A stretch of 64,000 nucleotides of DNA from Maricaulis sp034670125 (GCF_034670125.1 NZ_JAXMOC010000001.1:372001-436000); one strand, 5' to 3'. Counted from the first letter of the stretch, positions 24,104 to 36,037 are shown. The notes: generated by a model from the letters alone, not told the origin. Numbers and translations are program-made.

Positions 24104-26890
24104 ATGGCCACGACCAGACCCGTCGACGAGACCAGCCACGTCTATCTGATCGACGGGTCGGGCTATATCTTCCGGGCCTATCATGCGCTGCCGCCGCTGA
24201 CCCGGACCGACGGGACGCCGGTGGGGGCGGTGCAGGGCTTTTGCAACATGTTGTGGAAGCTGCTGGAAGACCTGAAGGGTGACGATCAGCCGTCGCACCT
24301 GGCGGTGATTTTCGACCATTCCGGCAAGACCTTCCGCAATGATCTCTATGACCTCTACAAGGCCAACCGGCCGCCGGCGCCGGAAGACCTGATCCCGCAA
24401 TTCTCCATTATCCGCGACGCCACCCGCGCTTTCGGTACACCCTGTATCGAGCTGGAAAATTACGAGGCCGATGACATCATCGCCACCTATGCGCGCCAGG
24501 CCGAGGCCCTGGGTGCTGATGTCACCATCGTCTCCTCGGACAAGGATCTGATGCAATTGGTGACAGACAAGGTCTCCATGTTCGACGCCATGAAGAACAA
24601 GCGCATCCAGGCGCCCGAAGTGATGGAGAAATTCGGGGTCGGACCGGACAAGGTGATCGATATCCAGTCACTCGCCGGTGACAGTGTCGACAATGTGCCG
24701 GGCGTGCCCGGGATCGGGGTGAAGACGGCGGCGCTGTTGATCAATGAATATGGCGATCTCGACACGCTCCTGGAGCGCGCCGGCGAGATCAAGCAGAAGG
24801 GTCGGCGCGAAAAACTGCTCGCCCATGCTGAGGATGCCCGCATCTCGCGTGACCTGGTGACCCTCAAGCTCGACGCGCCGATGCCGGAAAAGCTCGAGGC
24901 GTTCGGCCTTGGCGAGCCCGATCCTGAGGTGCTGGTCCCCTTCCTGCGCGAGATGGAGTTCCGCTCCTTCACCCGCAAGGTCGAAGAGGCGCTGGGCGGA
25001 CCGCCCGCTGACGAAACCGGCGATGCCACGGCGCCCATCAATCGCGACGCCTATGAGTGCGTGACCACGATGGACGCGCTGGAGCGGTGGATCGCCAAAT
25101 GCTTCGAGGCCGGGCAGATCGCGGTCGATACCGAGACCGATGCCCTGTCCTCGACCGCGTCTGGCCTGGTCGGCATCTCGCTGGCCACCGCGCCGGGCGA
25201 GGCCTGCTATATCCCGCTCGCCCATGTCGACCCGCAGGGCACCGGCGACATGTTCGACACGGGTGAAGCACCCGAGCAGATCCCGATGGATCAGGCGCTC
25301 AAGGCCCTGAAACCACTGCTGGAAGACCCGGCCGTGCTGAAGATCGGCCAGAATTTCAAATATGATCTCGGTGTGCTGTCGCGCTATGGCATCGACGTCG
25401 CGCCCTATGACGACACCATGCTGATCTCCTACGTCATGGATGCCGGGCTGCACGGGCATGGCATGGACGCGCTGGCCGAGCTGCATCTCGGCCACACCTG
25501 CATCCCCTTCAAGGAGATCTGCGGCACCGGCAAGAACCAGATCACTTTCGACAAGGTGCCGCTGGACAAGGCGACGCTCTACGCCGCCGAAGATGCCGAC
25601 ATCACCCTGCGCCTGTGGGAGATTTTGAAACCCGCGCTGGTCGCCAAGAAGATGGCCTCCGTCTACGAGACGCTGGAACGGCCGATGGCGGATGTACTCT
25701 CCAAGATGGAACGCGTCGGCATCAAGGTCGATCCGGACCAGCTCAACCGTCTCTCCTCCGATTTCGGCCAGAAGATGATGGCCGCCGAAGCCGATGCGCA
25801 CGAGGCGGCAGGCCGCGATTTCAACGTTGCGTCACCGAAACAAATTGGCGAAATCCTGTTTGGAGAGATGGGCTTACCCGATGGCAAGAAGACCAAGACC
25901 GGGGCCTGGTCGACTGACGCCGCCGTGCTCGACCAGCTCGCGGCCGAGGGTCACGCCCTGCCCGTGGCACTGTTGGAGTACCGTCAGTTTGCCAAGCTGA
26001 AATCGACTTATTCCGACAGTCTTTTCGCTCATATCAACCGCGACACCAAGCGGGTCCACACCTCCTTCTCGCTGGCCGCAACGACGACCGGGCGCCTGTC
26101 CTCGACCGAGCCGAACCTGCAAAACATCCCGATCCGAACCGAGGCCGGCAGGCAGATCCGCGAAGTCTTCATCGCCGAGCCGGGCCATGTGCTGGTGGCC
26201 GCCGACTATTCCCAGGTCGAGCTGCGCCTTCTGGCCCATATCGCTGATGTCGAGAGCCTGAAACAAGCCTTCCGCGACGGAACCGACATCCACGCCATGA
26301 CCGCGTCCGAAGTCTTTGGCGTGCCGATCGAGGGCATGGACCCGATGGTGCGCCGCAAGGCCAAGGCGATCAATTTCGGCGTGATCTACGGCATTTCCGC
26401 CTTCGGTCTCGCCAACCAGATCGGCGTCAAGCGCGACGAGGCCAAGGCCTTCATCGACGCCTATTTCGAGAAATTCCCCGGCATTCGCGCCTATATGGAC
26501 CGGACCAAGGCCGAGACCGCCGAAAAGGGCTATGTCGAGACGATCTTCGGCCGACGCTGTCATTTCCCCGGCATTCGCGACAAGAACCCCAATATGCGCA
26601 TGTTCGCCGAACGCCAGGCCATCAACGCCCCGATCCAGGGCTCGGCCGCCGACGTCATCCGCCGCGCCATGATCCGCATGGACGACGCGCTGCGCGCCGC
26701 CAATCTCGACGCCAGAATGCTGCTCCAGGTCCACGACGAACTGGTCTTCGAGGTTCCGGAGACCCAGGCCGACGAGCTGATTGGTCTGGCCGCAAAGGTG
26801 ATGGGCGAGGCCTGCTCGCCGGCGCTGGAGTTGAGTGTGCCACTGGTGGTGGACGCGAAGGCGGGGATGACGTGGGGTGAGGCTCACTAA
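24104..26890 (+). CDS. polA: DNA polymerase I
   Basis: 928-residue repair and Okazaki-fragment processing polymerase. Residues 1-290 are the 5'-3' exonuclease (YLIDGSGYIFRAYHALPPL, ENYEADDIIAT, GVPGIGVKTA). The 3'-5' proofreading domain (about 330-520) keeps IAVDTETDAL with the Asp-x-Glu metal ligands. The polymerase motifs A (VAADYSQVELRLLAHI), B (RRKAKAINFGVIYGIS) and C (VHDELVFEV) are intact. Length is normal. It is convergent with gyrB, with a strong bidirectional terminator between them. Confidence 0.97.
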   Translation: MATTRPVDETSHVYLIDGSGYIFRAYHALPPLTRTDGTPVGAVQGFCNMLWKLLEDLKGDDQPSHLAVIFDHSGKTFRNDLYDLYKANRPPAPEDLIPQFSIIRDATRAFGTPCIELENYEADDIIATYARQAEALGADVTIVSSDKDLMQLVTDKVSMFDAMKNKRIQAPEVMEKFGVGPDKVIDIQSLAGDSVDNVPGVPGIGVKTAALLINEYGDLDTLLERAGEIKQKGRREKLLAHAEDARISRDLVTLKLDAPMPEKLEAFGLGEPDPEVLVPFLREMEFRSFTRKVEEALGGPPADETGDATAPINRDAYECVTTMDALERWIAKCFEAGQIAVDTETDALSSTASGLVGISLATAPGEACYIPLAHVDPQGTGDMFDTGEAPEQIPMDQALKALKPLLEDPAVLKIGQNFKYDLGVLSRYGIDVAPYDDTMLISYVMDAGLHGHGMDALAELHLGHTCIPFKEICGTGKNQITFDKVPLDKATLYAAEDADITLRLWEILKPALVAKKMASVYETLERPMADVLSKMERVGIKVDPDQLNRLSSDFGQKMMAAEADAHEAAGRDFNVASPKQIGEILFGEMGLPDGKKTKTGAWSTDAAVLDQLAAEGHALPVALLEYRQFAKLKSTYSDSLFAHINRDTKRVHTSFSLAATTTGRLSSTEPNLQNIPIRTEAGRQIREVFIAEPGHVLVAADYSQVELRLLAHIADVESLKQAFRDGTDIHAMTASEVFGVPIEGMDPMVRRKAKAINFGVIYGISAFGLANQIGVKRDEAKAFIDAYFEKFPGIRAYMDRTKAETAEKGYVETIFGRRCHFPGIRDKNPNMRMFAERQAINAPIQGSAADVIRRAMIRMDDALRAANLDARMLLQVHDELVFEVPETQADELIGLAAKVMGEACSPALELSVPLVVDAKAGMTWGEAH

Positions 26891-26936
26891 GGGGCGATTG
26901 CCAGCTGAGCCTCGATCCTCTGTCTCGCTCATTTGT

Positions 26937-27054
26937 CATCCCGGCCGGATAGCCCGCGAAGGCGGGCTGCAGAGCCGGGACCTATCTCTCGGCGAGCATA
27001 TGGGTCCCCGATCTTCGCCCCGCCTCCGCGGGGCATCCGTCGGGGATGACAATT
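26937..27054. repeat. Intergenic GTCATCCCGG-type repeat, copy 3
   Basis: Opens GTCATCCCGGCCGGATAGCC and closes GTCGGGGATGAC. Internal stems AGCCCGCGAAGGCGGGCT and GCCCCGCCTCCGCGGGGC flank GGGACCTA and GGGTCCCC. Lies between polA and the terminator. Confidence 0.65.
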
Positions 27055-27072
27055 ATTGGGTGGTTGGAACGA

Positions 27073-27103
27073 AAAACGCCCGCCTGAAACAGGCGGGCGT
27101 TTT
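27073..27103. terminator. Bidirectional terminator between polA and gyrB
   Basis: Perfect 14-bp stem AAAACGCCCGCCTG/CAGGCGGGCGTTTT with an AAA loop. T-runs lie at the end on both strands, so it serves both convergent genes. Confidence 0.9.
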
Positions 27104-27125
27104 CAATACCGTCGCGAGTGGAGAC

Positions 27126-29528
<2,403 letters not shown>

Positions 29529-29565
29529 GGTTTTCTTGTACAGGTTTCGCGCGCCTGTGACCACT

Positions 29566-29599
29566 CGCGCGCACACGCGTGCGTACGCGCGCACGCGTG
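29566..29599. promoter_or_regulatory. 34-bp alternating purine-pyrimidine tract upstream of gyrB
   Basis: All 34 positions alternate pyrimidine and purine, mostly CG and CA/TG steps, the sequence class that most readily forms Z-DNA under negative supercoiling. It lies 38-71 bp before the gyrB start. A GAGTC (GANTC) site overlaps its distal end at 29599-29603. Confidence 0.7.
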
Positions 29600-29601
29600 A
29601 G

Positions 29602-30309
29602 TCAGGGTGCCGGTTTTCTGGTGGCGCGACGCATGAGCCAGCGCCGGCCGATCAGGCCGGTCAACACCAACAAGAGCACAGCTCCCGCCACCGCCAGCCA
29701 GGCCCGGATACCGCCACCTTCAAGGCCCAGGATCGCGGCATGACTGGCGAACGCGATCAGGGCCATTTTCGGGACGCTGCCAAGGGCTGTCCCGGCGATG
29801 AAATCACGGAACCGCATCGGCGTGCAGCCGGCGGCGATATTGATGATGATCGAGGGCAGGGTCGGCACCAGCCGGATCACCGCGCTGGCCCAGAACCCAT
29901 GCCGCGCCAGCTCGTCCATGACGATGCGGGCATCGGGGCCCGCGTGACGGTCAATCCAGCCCGACCCGACCCGACGGCCGACGAAGAACCCGAACGCGCA
30001 GGCCAGCACCTTGCCGGTCCAGCTGTAGGCGAAGCCGGCCCAGGGCCCGAACGCCGCCACGAGCGCCGCAATCAGCACCGCCTGGGGAGCGCCGAGCGTG
30101 ATCAGGATGGTGAAGGCCAGTATGGCGACCGGCGGCGCCCAGACCTGCCCGCCAATCGCGGCCAGCCCGTCCAGCGCCTGCCGGGTCACAGCTTCGGGCA
30201 GCAACAAGGTCGCAAAACCGCCGAGCGAAAACAAAGCGATGAGGGCCATGATCATGACGAGTTTGCCGGGATGACGCCGGAAGGCGGTCACCAGCTCGCG
30301 GCCGATCAC
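29602..30309 (-). CDS. TVP38/TMEM64 (DedA-like) membrane protein
   Basis: 235-residue inner-membrane protein with six hydrophobic segments. It shows the TVP38/SNARE-associated domain features: GAPQAVLIAALVAAFGPWAG, a Gly-rich re-entrant GKVLACAFGFFVGRRVG, and IRLVPTLPSIIINIAAG with the conserved Arg and Pro. Members are linked to lipid scrambling or transport. The start is a GTG at 30309 that overlaps the previous stop in GTGA, so it is translationally coupled to the glycosyltransferase. It is the last gene of a three-gene operon. Confidence 0.82.
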   Translation of the reverse strand: MIGRELVTAFRRHPGKLVMIMALIALFSLGGFATLLLPEAVTRQALDGLAAIGGQVWAPPVAILAFTILITLGAPQAVLIAALVAAFGPWAGFAYSWTGKVLACAFGFFVGRRVGSGWIDRHAGPDARIVMDELARHGFWASAVIRLVPTLPSIIINIAAGCTPMRFRDFIAGTALGSVPKMALIAFASHAAILGLEGGGIRAWLAVAGAVLLLVLTGLIGRRWLMRRATRKPAP

Positions 30310-31979
30310 CTGTCTGACCCCGGCGTTCCGGCCATGGCGCGATAGAGCGTCAGGCTCATTTCGTCGCCATTGGAATAGTTCTGGCCCTCGATCAGCGCCA
30401 AGGGCTCGAGGGTCAGCTCGATCGCTGCCGAGCGGGCCAGGAATTCGTCGACCTCGGCCGCATCGAGCAGAGCCAGCGAGCAGGTGGTGTCCGCCGCCAG
30501 CTGGTCCGCCGCGTCGGCCGGGCTTGCCGCCAGAACCGTGGCATAGGGCCCGTGCTGATAGACGAGGCTGGGTTCGCGAAAGGCCGAGGTGACCAGCCGT
30601 GTCGGCACGCAGGCACCGTGAGCATCGACGGCCGCCACGATCCGCGGTGTCAGCCACAGGGTCTCCAGCCGCGGCAGCGTCCCGCCATAGACCGTCACCG
30701 CGCCCAGCGCCCCGGCGACCAGACCGGCCAGCAGCGAGGACTGGCGACGACCGGCCAGATAGAGCCCGACAGCGGTCAGCGCAGCGGCAAAAATGGCCAC
30801 GCCTGCCATCACCAATACCGGCGACACTCGACCCTCGGACCAATGCAGAAGGGCCGGCGCCAGCGCCGCAACCAACCCGCTGAAGGCCAGCCAGACAACC
30901 GCATAGACACCGGCAGCCACACGCAGCCAAGTCGGCGAGCGCGCCTGCCCGGGCAGGAAGATCGCGGCCGCCGCCAGACAGGCCATAGCCGGATAGAGCG
31001 GCATGATGTAGTGCGGCAGCTTGGTGGCGATCAATTCGTAGGCGATCCAGGCTGGCACGATCCAGGCGATCAGGTAGCGCACCGCCGCCTCGCGACGGTT
31101 CGACCAGGCCCAGTGGCCGGCGAACACGAAGAACAGGGAGCCCGGCCAGAAGGTCAGCGAGAAGAAGCCGAGATAATAACCCGGAGGTCCGGCGTGTGAC
31201 TGCTGGCTCTCGCCGACCTTGCCCATCAGGCTGTCGCCCACCGCCTCGGCGTAGAAGGCACCGTCAGAGACAATTCCGATGGCGACGTACCAGGGCAGGG
31301 CAATGACCAGGAAAAGCGGCACGCCCCAGAGCGGTTTGAGTTGTTTGAGCCAGGCGAATTTGCGGTCCCAGACCAGCAGGCCCGCCAGCGCCAGACCGAC
31401 AAAGAGCAAGATGATCGGCCCCTTGACCATCATCCCCGCCCCCAGCGCCGCCCAGAACAGGGCCGGGCGCCACCAATGGCCGACGGGTTCCAGATAGATC
31501 CGCATCAGCGCCAGATGGGCAGCGGTGATGGTTGCCAACAGCACCGCATCAGTCTTGGCGATCCGGGCTTCAAAGCCAACTGCGAAACTGGTTGCGACCA
31601 ACAGCGCCGCGGCCAGCCCTGCGCGGCGCCCGTACAGGCGGGTCGTCAGCGCCCCGGTCATCAGGACTGCGGCAAGGATACCCAGAAATGACGGGATCCG
31701 GTGCGCCCAGATGGCGCGATCGTCAGCCGTGCCTGCCAGGGTAACCGAGATCGATTGCAGCCAGTAGACACCCGCCGGCTGCAGGTAGCGTTGTTCCTCC
31801 TGGAAACGGATATCGATGAAATCGTCCGTCGCCAGCATCTGGCTGGTCGCCACCGCATAGCGCGACTCGTCACGATCAACCGGCGGAATGGACGAGATCC
31901 CGGGCAAGAGCATGACGGCCGACAGGGCCACAAGCACCAGCCAGTCTTTCCAGCCCAGACGGTGCCCGCCCTGGGTCAC
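30306..31979 (-). CDS. GT39/GT83-type glycosyltransferase (ArnT-like)
   Basis: 557-residue polytopic enzyme of the GT-C fold. The first periplasmic loop carries VDRDESRYAVATSQML, with the acidic catalytic pair of ArnT/PMT enzymes, and GVYWLQSI. About eleven hydrophobic segments follow, then a soluble C-terminal domain (from about 430). It transfers a sugar from a polyprenyl-phosphate carrier to lipid A, protein or another envelope acceptor. Start GTG overlaps the GT2 stop in GTGA. The acceptor is unknown. The GT2 partner probably makes the lipid-linked donor. Confidence 0.85.
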   Translation of the reverse strand: MTQGGHRLGWKDWLVLVALSAVMLLPGISSIPPVDRDESRYAVATSQMLATDDFIDIRFQEEQRYLQPAGVYWLQSISVTLAGTADDRAIWAHRIPSFLGILAAVLMTGALTTRLYGRRAGLAAALLVATSFAVGFEARIAKTDAVLLATITAAHLALMRIYLEPVGHWWRPALFWAALGAGMMVKGPIILLFVGLALAGLLVWDRKFAWLKQLKPLWGVPLFLVIALPWYVAIGIVSDGAFYAEAVGDSLMGKVGESQQSHAGPPGYYLGFFSLTFWPGSLFFVFAGHWAWSNRREAAVRYLIAWIVPAWIAYELIATKLPHYIMPLYPAMACLAAAAIFLPGQARSPTWLRVAAGVYAVVWLAFSGLVAALAPALLHWSEGRVSPVLVMAGVAIFAAALTAVGLYLAGRRQSSLLAGLVAGALGAVTVYGGTLPRLETLWLTPRIVAAVDAHGACVPTRLVTSAFREPSLVYQHGPYATVLAASPADAADQLAADTTCSLALLDAAEVDEFLARSAAIELTLEPLALIEGQNYSNGDEMSLTLYRAMAGTPGSDR

Positions 31980-32752
31980 GACCGACGCTCTTCAATCCGG
32001 CCCGGCGCCTTGGTGCGACGGACCAGCCAGATCACGCCCATCGTGTCGAAAATCCCGACGAAAGCCCGACCGATATTGGTGTATTTCGACTGCCCGGCGT
32101 GGCGGGCCCGGTGCTGGACCGGGTGATTGATCAGGGGGTGCCCATAGCGCTGGAACAGGGCTGGAAGAAAGCGGTGCATGCCCTCGAAACAGGGCAGCAA
32201 CAGGAAGCTGTCGCGGCTGAACACCTTCACGCCGCAGCCGGTGTCAGGGCAGTGGTCGCCCAGCACGGTCGCCCGGAAGCCGTTGGCAATCCGCGTCGCG
32301 ATCAGCCGCGAGACCGGGTCGTTGCGGCGAACCCGGGTGCCGGCGACCAGCGGCACATCGCCATCAGCCGACCACGCCTTTTCCAGCATGTCCGGCAAAT
32401 CGGCCGGATCGTTCTGGCCATCGCCATCGAGGGTCGCAATCCAGGGCGCGCGCGCAGCGAGGACACCGGACCGCACCGCCTGCGACTTGCCACACCGACG
32501 ATCATGCCGGACGAGGCGGACCCGCGGGTCGGAATCGGCGATGCCTTGAAGGATTTCCGGGGTGGCGTCGGTCGAACCGTCATCAACGAAGACGATCTCG
32601 AAGTCCCCCGCCCGCTCCATCTCACGCAGAACTTCCTCGCAAACAGCCGCGACATTCTCGGCTTCGTCCAGAACGGCAATGACGACTGACGCGCGCAGCG
32701 TCGCATCAGTCCGGTCCGGACGGCGGAAATCCGTGTTGATCGTCTCGCTCAT
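31976..32752 (-). CDS. Family 2 polyprenyl-phosphate glycosyltransferase
   Basis: 258-residue GT-A enzyme similar to dolichol-phosphate mannosyltransferase and ArnC. It has VVIAVLDEAENVAAVCEEVL at the N-terminus, VFVDDGSTDATPEIL, and the divalent metal site TLDGDGQNDPADLP (D-x-D). The C-terminal half is short with no multi-helix anchor, so it is membrane-associated rather than integral. The start at 32752 (MSETIN) is selected over an upstream ATG. It heads the GT2-ArnT-TVP38 operon, with 4-nt overlaps throughout. Confidence 0.87.
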   Translation of the reverse strand: MSETINTDFRRPDRTDATLRASVVIAVLDEAENVAAVCEEVLREMERAGDFEIVFVDDGSTDATPEILQGIADSDPRVRLVRHDRRCGKSQAVRSGVLAARAPWIATLDGDGQNDPADLPDMLEKAWSADGDVPLVAGTRVRRNDPVSRLIATRIANGFRATVLGDHCPDTGCGVKVFSRDSFLLLPCFEGMHRFLPALFQRYGHPLINHPVQHRARHAGQSKYTNIGRAFVGIFDTMGVIWLVRRTKAPGRIEERRS

Positions 32753-32867
32753 GAACAACCCCAGTTGTGCGCGCCGGAGTGTGTGCCGCTTTGGCCGGCG
32801 TTTCAAATGCCAATGCCGGTAAAGGCCGCTTGGCAGACACCTGCCGCGACCGCTGCAACCGGGCCGG

Positions 32868-33491
32868 CTAGCGCAAAAGCAACAACAGGGCGATGCCGGT
32901 CATGACGCAGCCGGTCACAATGTCGGCCCCGCGCCGCACAGTCGGCGTCGACAGCCAGGTCCGGGCGCGGTGTGCTGCGCCAATGTAAAAGCCGGCTGTG
33001 GGAACGGCCATCGCGACCATGATCAACAGCATGGCCGCATAGCTCAGCGGCGTGATCGCCTCGATCGGCACGAAGGCCGGCACCAGGGTGAGGTAGAAGA
33101 CGATCGGTTTGGGATTGGACAGCGGCATGGCGATCCCGGCGAGAAAGGTCGCGATCCAGCCCCGCTTCGACCCGGCCTTGAAGACCGGTTTCGGGCGCGC
33201 TCCGGTCCAGGCGCTCCAGAACGCCTTGAAGGCCATCCAGCCGAGATAGGAGGCGCCGACCAGCTTGGCGGCGAGCCAGAACGGGCCCAGTTGCTCGGCA
33301 ACCGCCGACAGGCCTGTCACCGCCAGCGTGAACCAGAACATGTCCCCCAACAGGATACCGCTGCCGTAAATCGCCGCGTGCCAGGGGCCGGCGTCGAGGG
33401 TGCGCGCGATCATCGCTGCGATGCCCGGCCCCGGGGTCAGGAACAGGACCAGCAAGGCACCGGCGAACAGAAGCAGGGTTTCAATCGACAT
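32868..33491 (-). CDS. LysE/RhtB-family amino-acid exporter
   Basis: 207-residue inner-membrane protein with six hydrophobic segments. The N-terminal signature LFLTPGPGIAAMIARTLDAG and the later SNPKPIVFYLTL are diagnostic for the LysE translocator family, which exports amino acids or homoserine lactones. Substrate is unknown. It is followed 116 bp downstream by the GT2 gene and preceded by Anbu (27-bp gap) on the same strand. It may be co-transcribed with Anbu but is not part of the conserved Anbu cluster. Confidence 0.88.
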   Translation of the reverse strand: MSIETLLLFAGALLVLFLTPGPGIAAMIARTLDAGPWHAAIYGSGILLGDMFWFTLAVTGLSAVAEQLGPFWLAAKLVGASYLGWMAFKAFWSAWTGARPKPVFKAGSKRGWIATFLAGIAMPLSNPKPIVFYLTLVPAFVPIEAITPLSYAAMLLIMVAMAVPTAGFYIGAAHRARTWLSTPTVRRGADIVTGCVMTGIALLLLLR

Positions 33492-33517
33492 CAGGGTCCG
33501 CCGTCAGCGCGCGACCG

Positions 33518-34249
33518 CTATAACGTGTAATCCGGCAGCCCGTCGAAAGCCGAACGCAGCGCATTGCCCCAGTCGAGCGAGAGTTGCGCGTACCAGGCGT
33601 CATCCTCTTCGACCCGTCTCTGCACGCCTGCCTCCAGGCTGTCGGCGCGGTAGGCATGCAGGTCCAGCGGCATGCCGACCGAGAGATTGGCCTTCAGGGT
33701 CGAGTCGAACGACAGAAGCAGCAGCTTGGTCGCCGATTCCATGCTCATCGACTTGTCGAAGGCGCGGACCAGAATGGGGCGTCCATATTTGGTCTCACCA
33801 ATCTGGAAGAACGGGGTTTCATCACTGGCTTCGACGAAATTGCCTTCCGGATAGACCATGAACAGGCACATTTTCTGCCCGGCGATCTGGCCACCGACAA
33901 TCAGGGTCGCGCCGAAGGGGGATTCGGAGGTCGGACCGGCTCCGGTCTGCTCGGCAACGCATTCGCGCAAGGTGCGACCGACAAGGGTTGCGACCTGGAA
34001 CATGGTCGGCGCATCCAGGATGGACGGAGCCCGGTCGGCCGGCGCCTTGAGGCGCTCCTCGAGCAGGCTGATCACGGCTTGCGTCGTGGCCAGGTTGCCG
34101 GCGGTCATGATGGTGATGACCCGGTCGCCCTTCTGCTCCCAGGTGAACAGCTTGCGGAACTTGGACACATTGTCGACGCCCGCATTGGTGCGTGTGTCGG
34201 ACATGAAGATGAGGCCGGTATCGAGTTTCAGGCCGACGCAATAGGTCAC
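33518..34249 (-). CDS. Anbu proteasome-like peptidase
   Basis: 243-residue Ntn-hydrolase of the Anbu (ancestral beta-subunit) family, related to HslV and proteasome beta subunits. Removal of Met exposes Thr2 (MTYCVGLKLDTGLIFMSDTR) as the N-terminal nucleophile. Asp18 and the lysine in VSKFRKLF complete the catalytic triad pattern. Known Anbu assemblies form open helical rings without an ATPase cap. Substrates are unknown. It belongs with the next three upstream genes, which are the usual Anbu neighbours, strongly supporting the assignment. Confidence 0.92.
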   Translation of the reverse strand: MTYCVGLKLDTGLIFMSDTRTNAGVDNVSKFRKLFTWEQKGDRVITIMTAGNLATTQAVISLLEERLKAPADRAPSILDAPTMFQVATLVGRTLRECVAEQTGAGPTSESPFGATLIVGGQIAGQKMCLFMVYPEGNFVEASDETPFFQIGETKYGRPILVRAFDKSMSMESATKLLLLSFDSTLKANLSVGMPLDLHAYRADSLEAGVQRRVEEDDAWYAQLSLDWGNALRSAFDGLPDYTL

Positions 34250-34283
34250 GAATCAGTCTCCCGCGACGTGGTGAGCCACAGCG

Positions 34284-35084
34284 TTACTGCTGCACTTGAA
34301 GCGATACAAGCATCGACTGTCCGCCGCCGCCGAACGTGACACCGGCCACCGGTGCCGCTTCGGAATAGTCCAGGCCGGTGGCTATTTTCACATAGCGCTC
34401 ATCCGGAGAAATCCCGTTGGACACGTCGAAACCGACCCAGCCCAAACCATCGATATGGACTTCCGCCCAAGCATGCCCGGCATCCTGCTCGACACGGTCA
34501 TCCATGAACAGATAGCCGCTCACATAACGGGCCGGATAACCCAGCAGCCGAGCCGCCGCGATGAAGATATGGGCATGGTCCTGGCACACACCCTGACCGC
34601 TCGCCAGCGCGTCTTCGGCCGTCGTGGTCGCCAGGGTCGTATCGGTCCGGTAGACGACTTCACTGGAGATGAAACGGGCAAGGTCGTGAAAGGCGGTGAC
34701 GTCCTGACCGTCCATCGCATCGAAGTCACGGATCAGGGCCCGCAATTTCGGCCCGGCCTTGGTCAGCGGCGTTTCGCGGCGGAAATACCAGAGCGGCGCG
34801 GTGCCGTCATGGGGGCCGACAATGCCGTTTTCTTCCCGCGTTTCGACCTCGCCCTCACAAACCAGACTGATCGAGGTGCGCTCGGGGTCGATGCGGACCA
34901 GATCAACGATGTTCATGTGCTGGTCGTTGAAACGGGCCTCTTCGCTGCCACCCTCGATCCGCAGGGTCCAGCGCAAGACGGTCTGGTGAGCGCGTGTCAT
35001 TGGCGTCAGACGCACCTGCTGGAGCCCATAGGGAACCGGTTCGGCGAAGTCGTAGCGGGTCAGGTGGGAGATATTGAGGCGCAT
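34284..35084 (-). CDS. Transglutaminase-like protein of the Anbu cluster
   Basis: 266-residue protein with an N-terminal bacterial transglutaminase-like beta domain (MRLNISHLTRYDFAEPVPYG) and a papain-fold core. Catalytic residues are Cys in SGQGVCQDHAHIF, His in QDAGHAWAEVHI and Asp in WVGFDVSNG. It could act as a protease or cross-linking enzyme; the substrate is not known. The start ATG at 35084 lies 5 nt after the alpha-E stop. It is one of the three standard companions of Anbu. Confidence 0.92.
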   Translation of the reverse strand: MRLNISHLTRYDFAEPVPYGLQQVRLTPMTRAHQTVLRWTLRIEGGSEEARFNDQHMNIVDLVRIDPERTSISLVCEGEVETREENGIVGPHDGTAPLWYFRRETPLTKAGPKLRALIRDFDAMDGQDVTAFHDLARFISSEVVYRTDTTLATTTAEDALASGQGVCQDHAHIFIAAARLLGYPARYVSGYLFMDDRVEQDAGHAWAEVHIDGLGWVGFDVSNGISPDERYVKIATGLDYSEAAPVAGVTFGGGGQSMLVSLQVQQ

Positions 35085-35089
35085 GGGTC

Positions 35090-36034
35090 TCACTCGTAGA
35101 AGCGGTAATCCGTCTCGATCTGGCGACCGAGCGAATTGATGGTGGCGAGAAATTCGGTCAGGTATTCGTGCAGGCCCGTCTTGAAAACCTGGTCGATCGA
35201 CTGGCTGCGCAGGCCCTGACGCAGGTCGAGCGCGATATCGAGACTGGGCATGTGCGCGCCGCCATAGGCGTCCTTGAGATAGCGCAGATTGCGCACGAAC
35301 TTGTCGCTGCAATAGATCAGCGAACGCGGCATTTCCGGCTCGAGGATCAGGAATTCTGCGATCGATGACGGGCTGGCCTCGCCGCCATGCAACCAGTTGA
35401 AAGCCCGCTCGGCCGAGGCGCAGCGCAGCACCATGTCCCATTGCACATTGTCCAGTGACGACCCGACGAAAGAGGTCGAGGGCAGCAGGACATAGTATTT
35501 CACGTCGAGGATGCGGGCGGTGTTGTCGGCCCGCTCGAGGAAGGTGCCAAGGCGGGCATAGCTGAAAATGTCATTGCGCAGCATGGTGCCGTGATAGAGG
35601 CCACGAACCAGCCCGCTTTGATGCCGGATCAGGCTGAGCACTTCGGGCAGATCGCCCTGCTTGACCGGCTTGGCCAGACGGCTGCGAAGGGTCATCCAGC
35701 CCTCATTGACCGACTCCCACACCTCGCGGGTCAAAGCGGTCCGGACCATGCGGGCATTGGAGCGGGCGGCGTCGAACACCGACATGACGCTGGATGGATT
35801 GTCCCGGCTGCGAAGCAGGAAGTCGATCACGCTGGCACTGTCGAAACCGTCATTATGGGTCAGATAGGCATCCCGGCAGCCGGCCGTCGCGACAATCGAC
35901 TCCCATTCCGCATCCCCGTCGGCAGCCCGGGTCAGCGCGAGGCGAAAGCCGGCCTCGACCAGGCGGGCGGTATTCTCCGACCGTTCGAGGTGGCGGAACA
36001 TCCAGTAGAGGCCTGAGGCATGTTTTCCCAGCAT
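35090..36034 (-). CDS. Alpha-E domain protein of the Anbu cluster
   Basis: 314-residue all-helical protein of the alpha-E family (DUF403). It begins MLGKHASGLYWMFRHLERSE, the family's N-terminal block, which includes the conserved RxxERSEN. Repeated long helices fill the rest. The domain is only known next to circularly permuted ATP-grasp and transglutaminase genes, and has been proposed to act in a peptide-tagging pathway. It follows the ATP-grasp gene by 3 nt. Confidence 0.92.
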   Translation of the reverse strand: MLGKHASGLYWMFRHLERSENTARLVEAGFRLALTRAADGDAEWESIVATAGCRDAYLTHNDGFDSASVIDFLLRSRDNPSSVMSVFDAARSNARMVRTALTREVWESVNEGWMTLRSRLAKPVKQGDLPEVLSLIRHQSGLVRGLYHGTMLRNDIFSYARLGTFLERADNTARILDVKYYVLLPSTSFVGSSLDNVQWDMVLRCASAERAFNWLHGGEASPSSIAEFLILEPEMPRSLIYCSDKFVRNLRYLKDAYGGAHMPSLDIALDLRQGLRSQSIDQVFKTGLHEYLTEFLATINSLGRQIETDYRFYE

Positions 36035-36037
36035 GTG

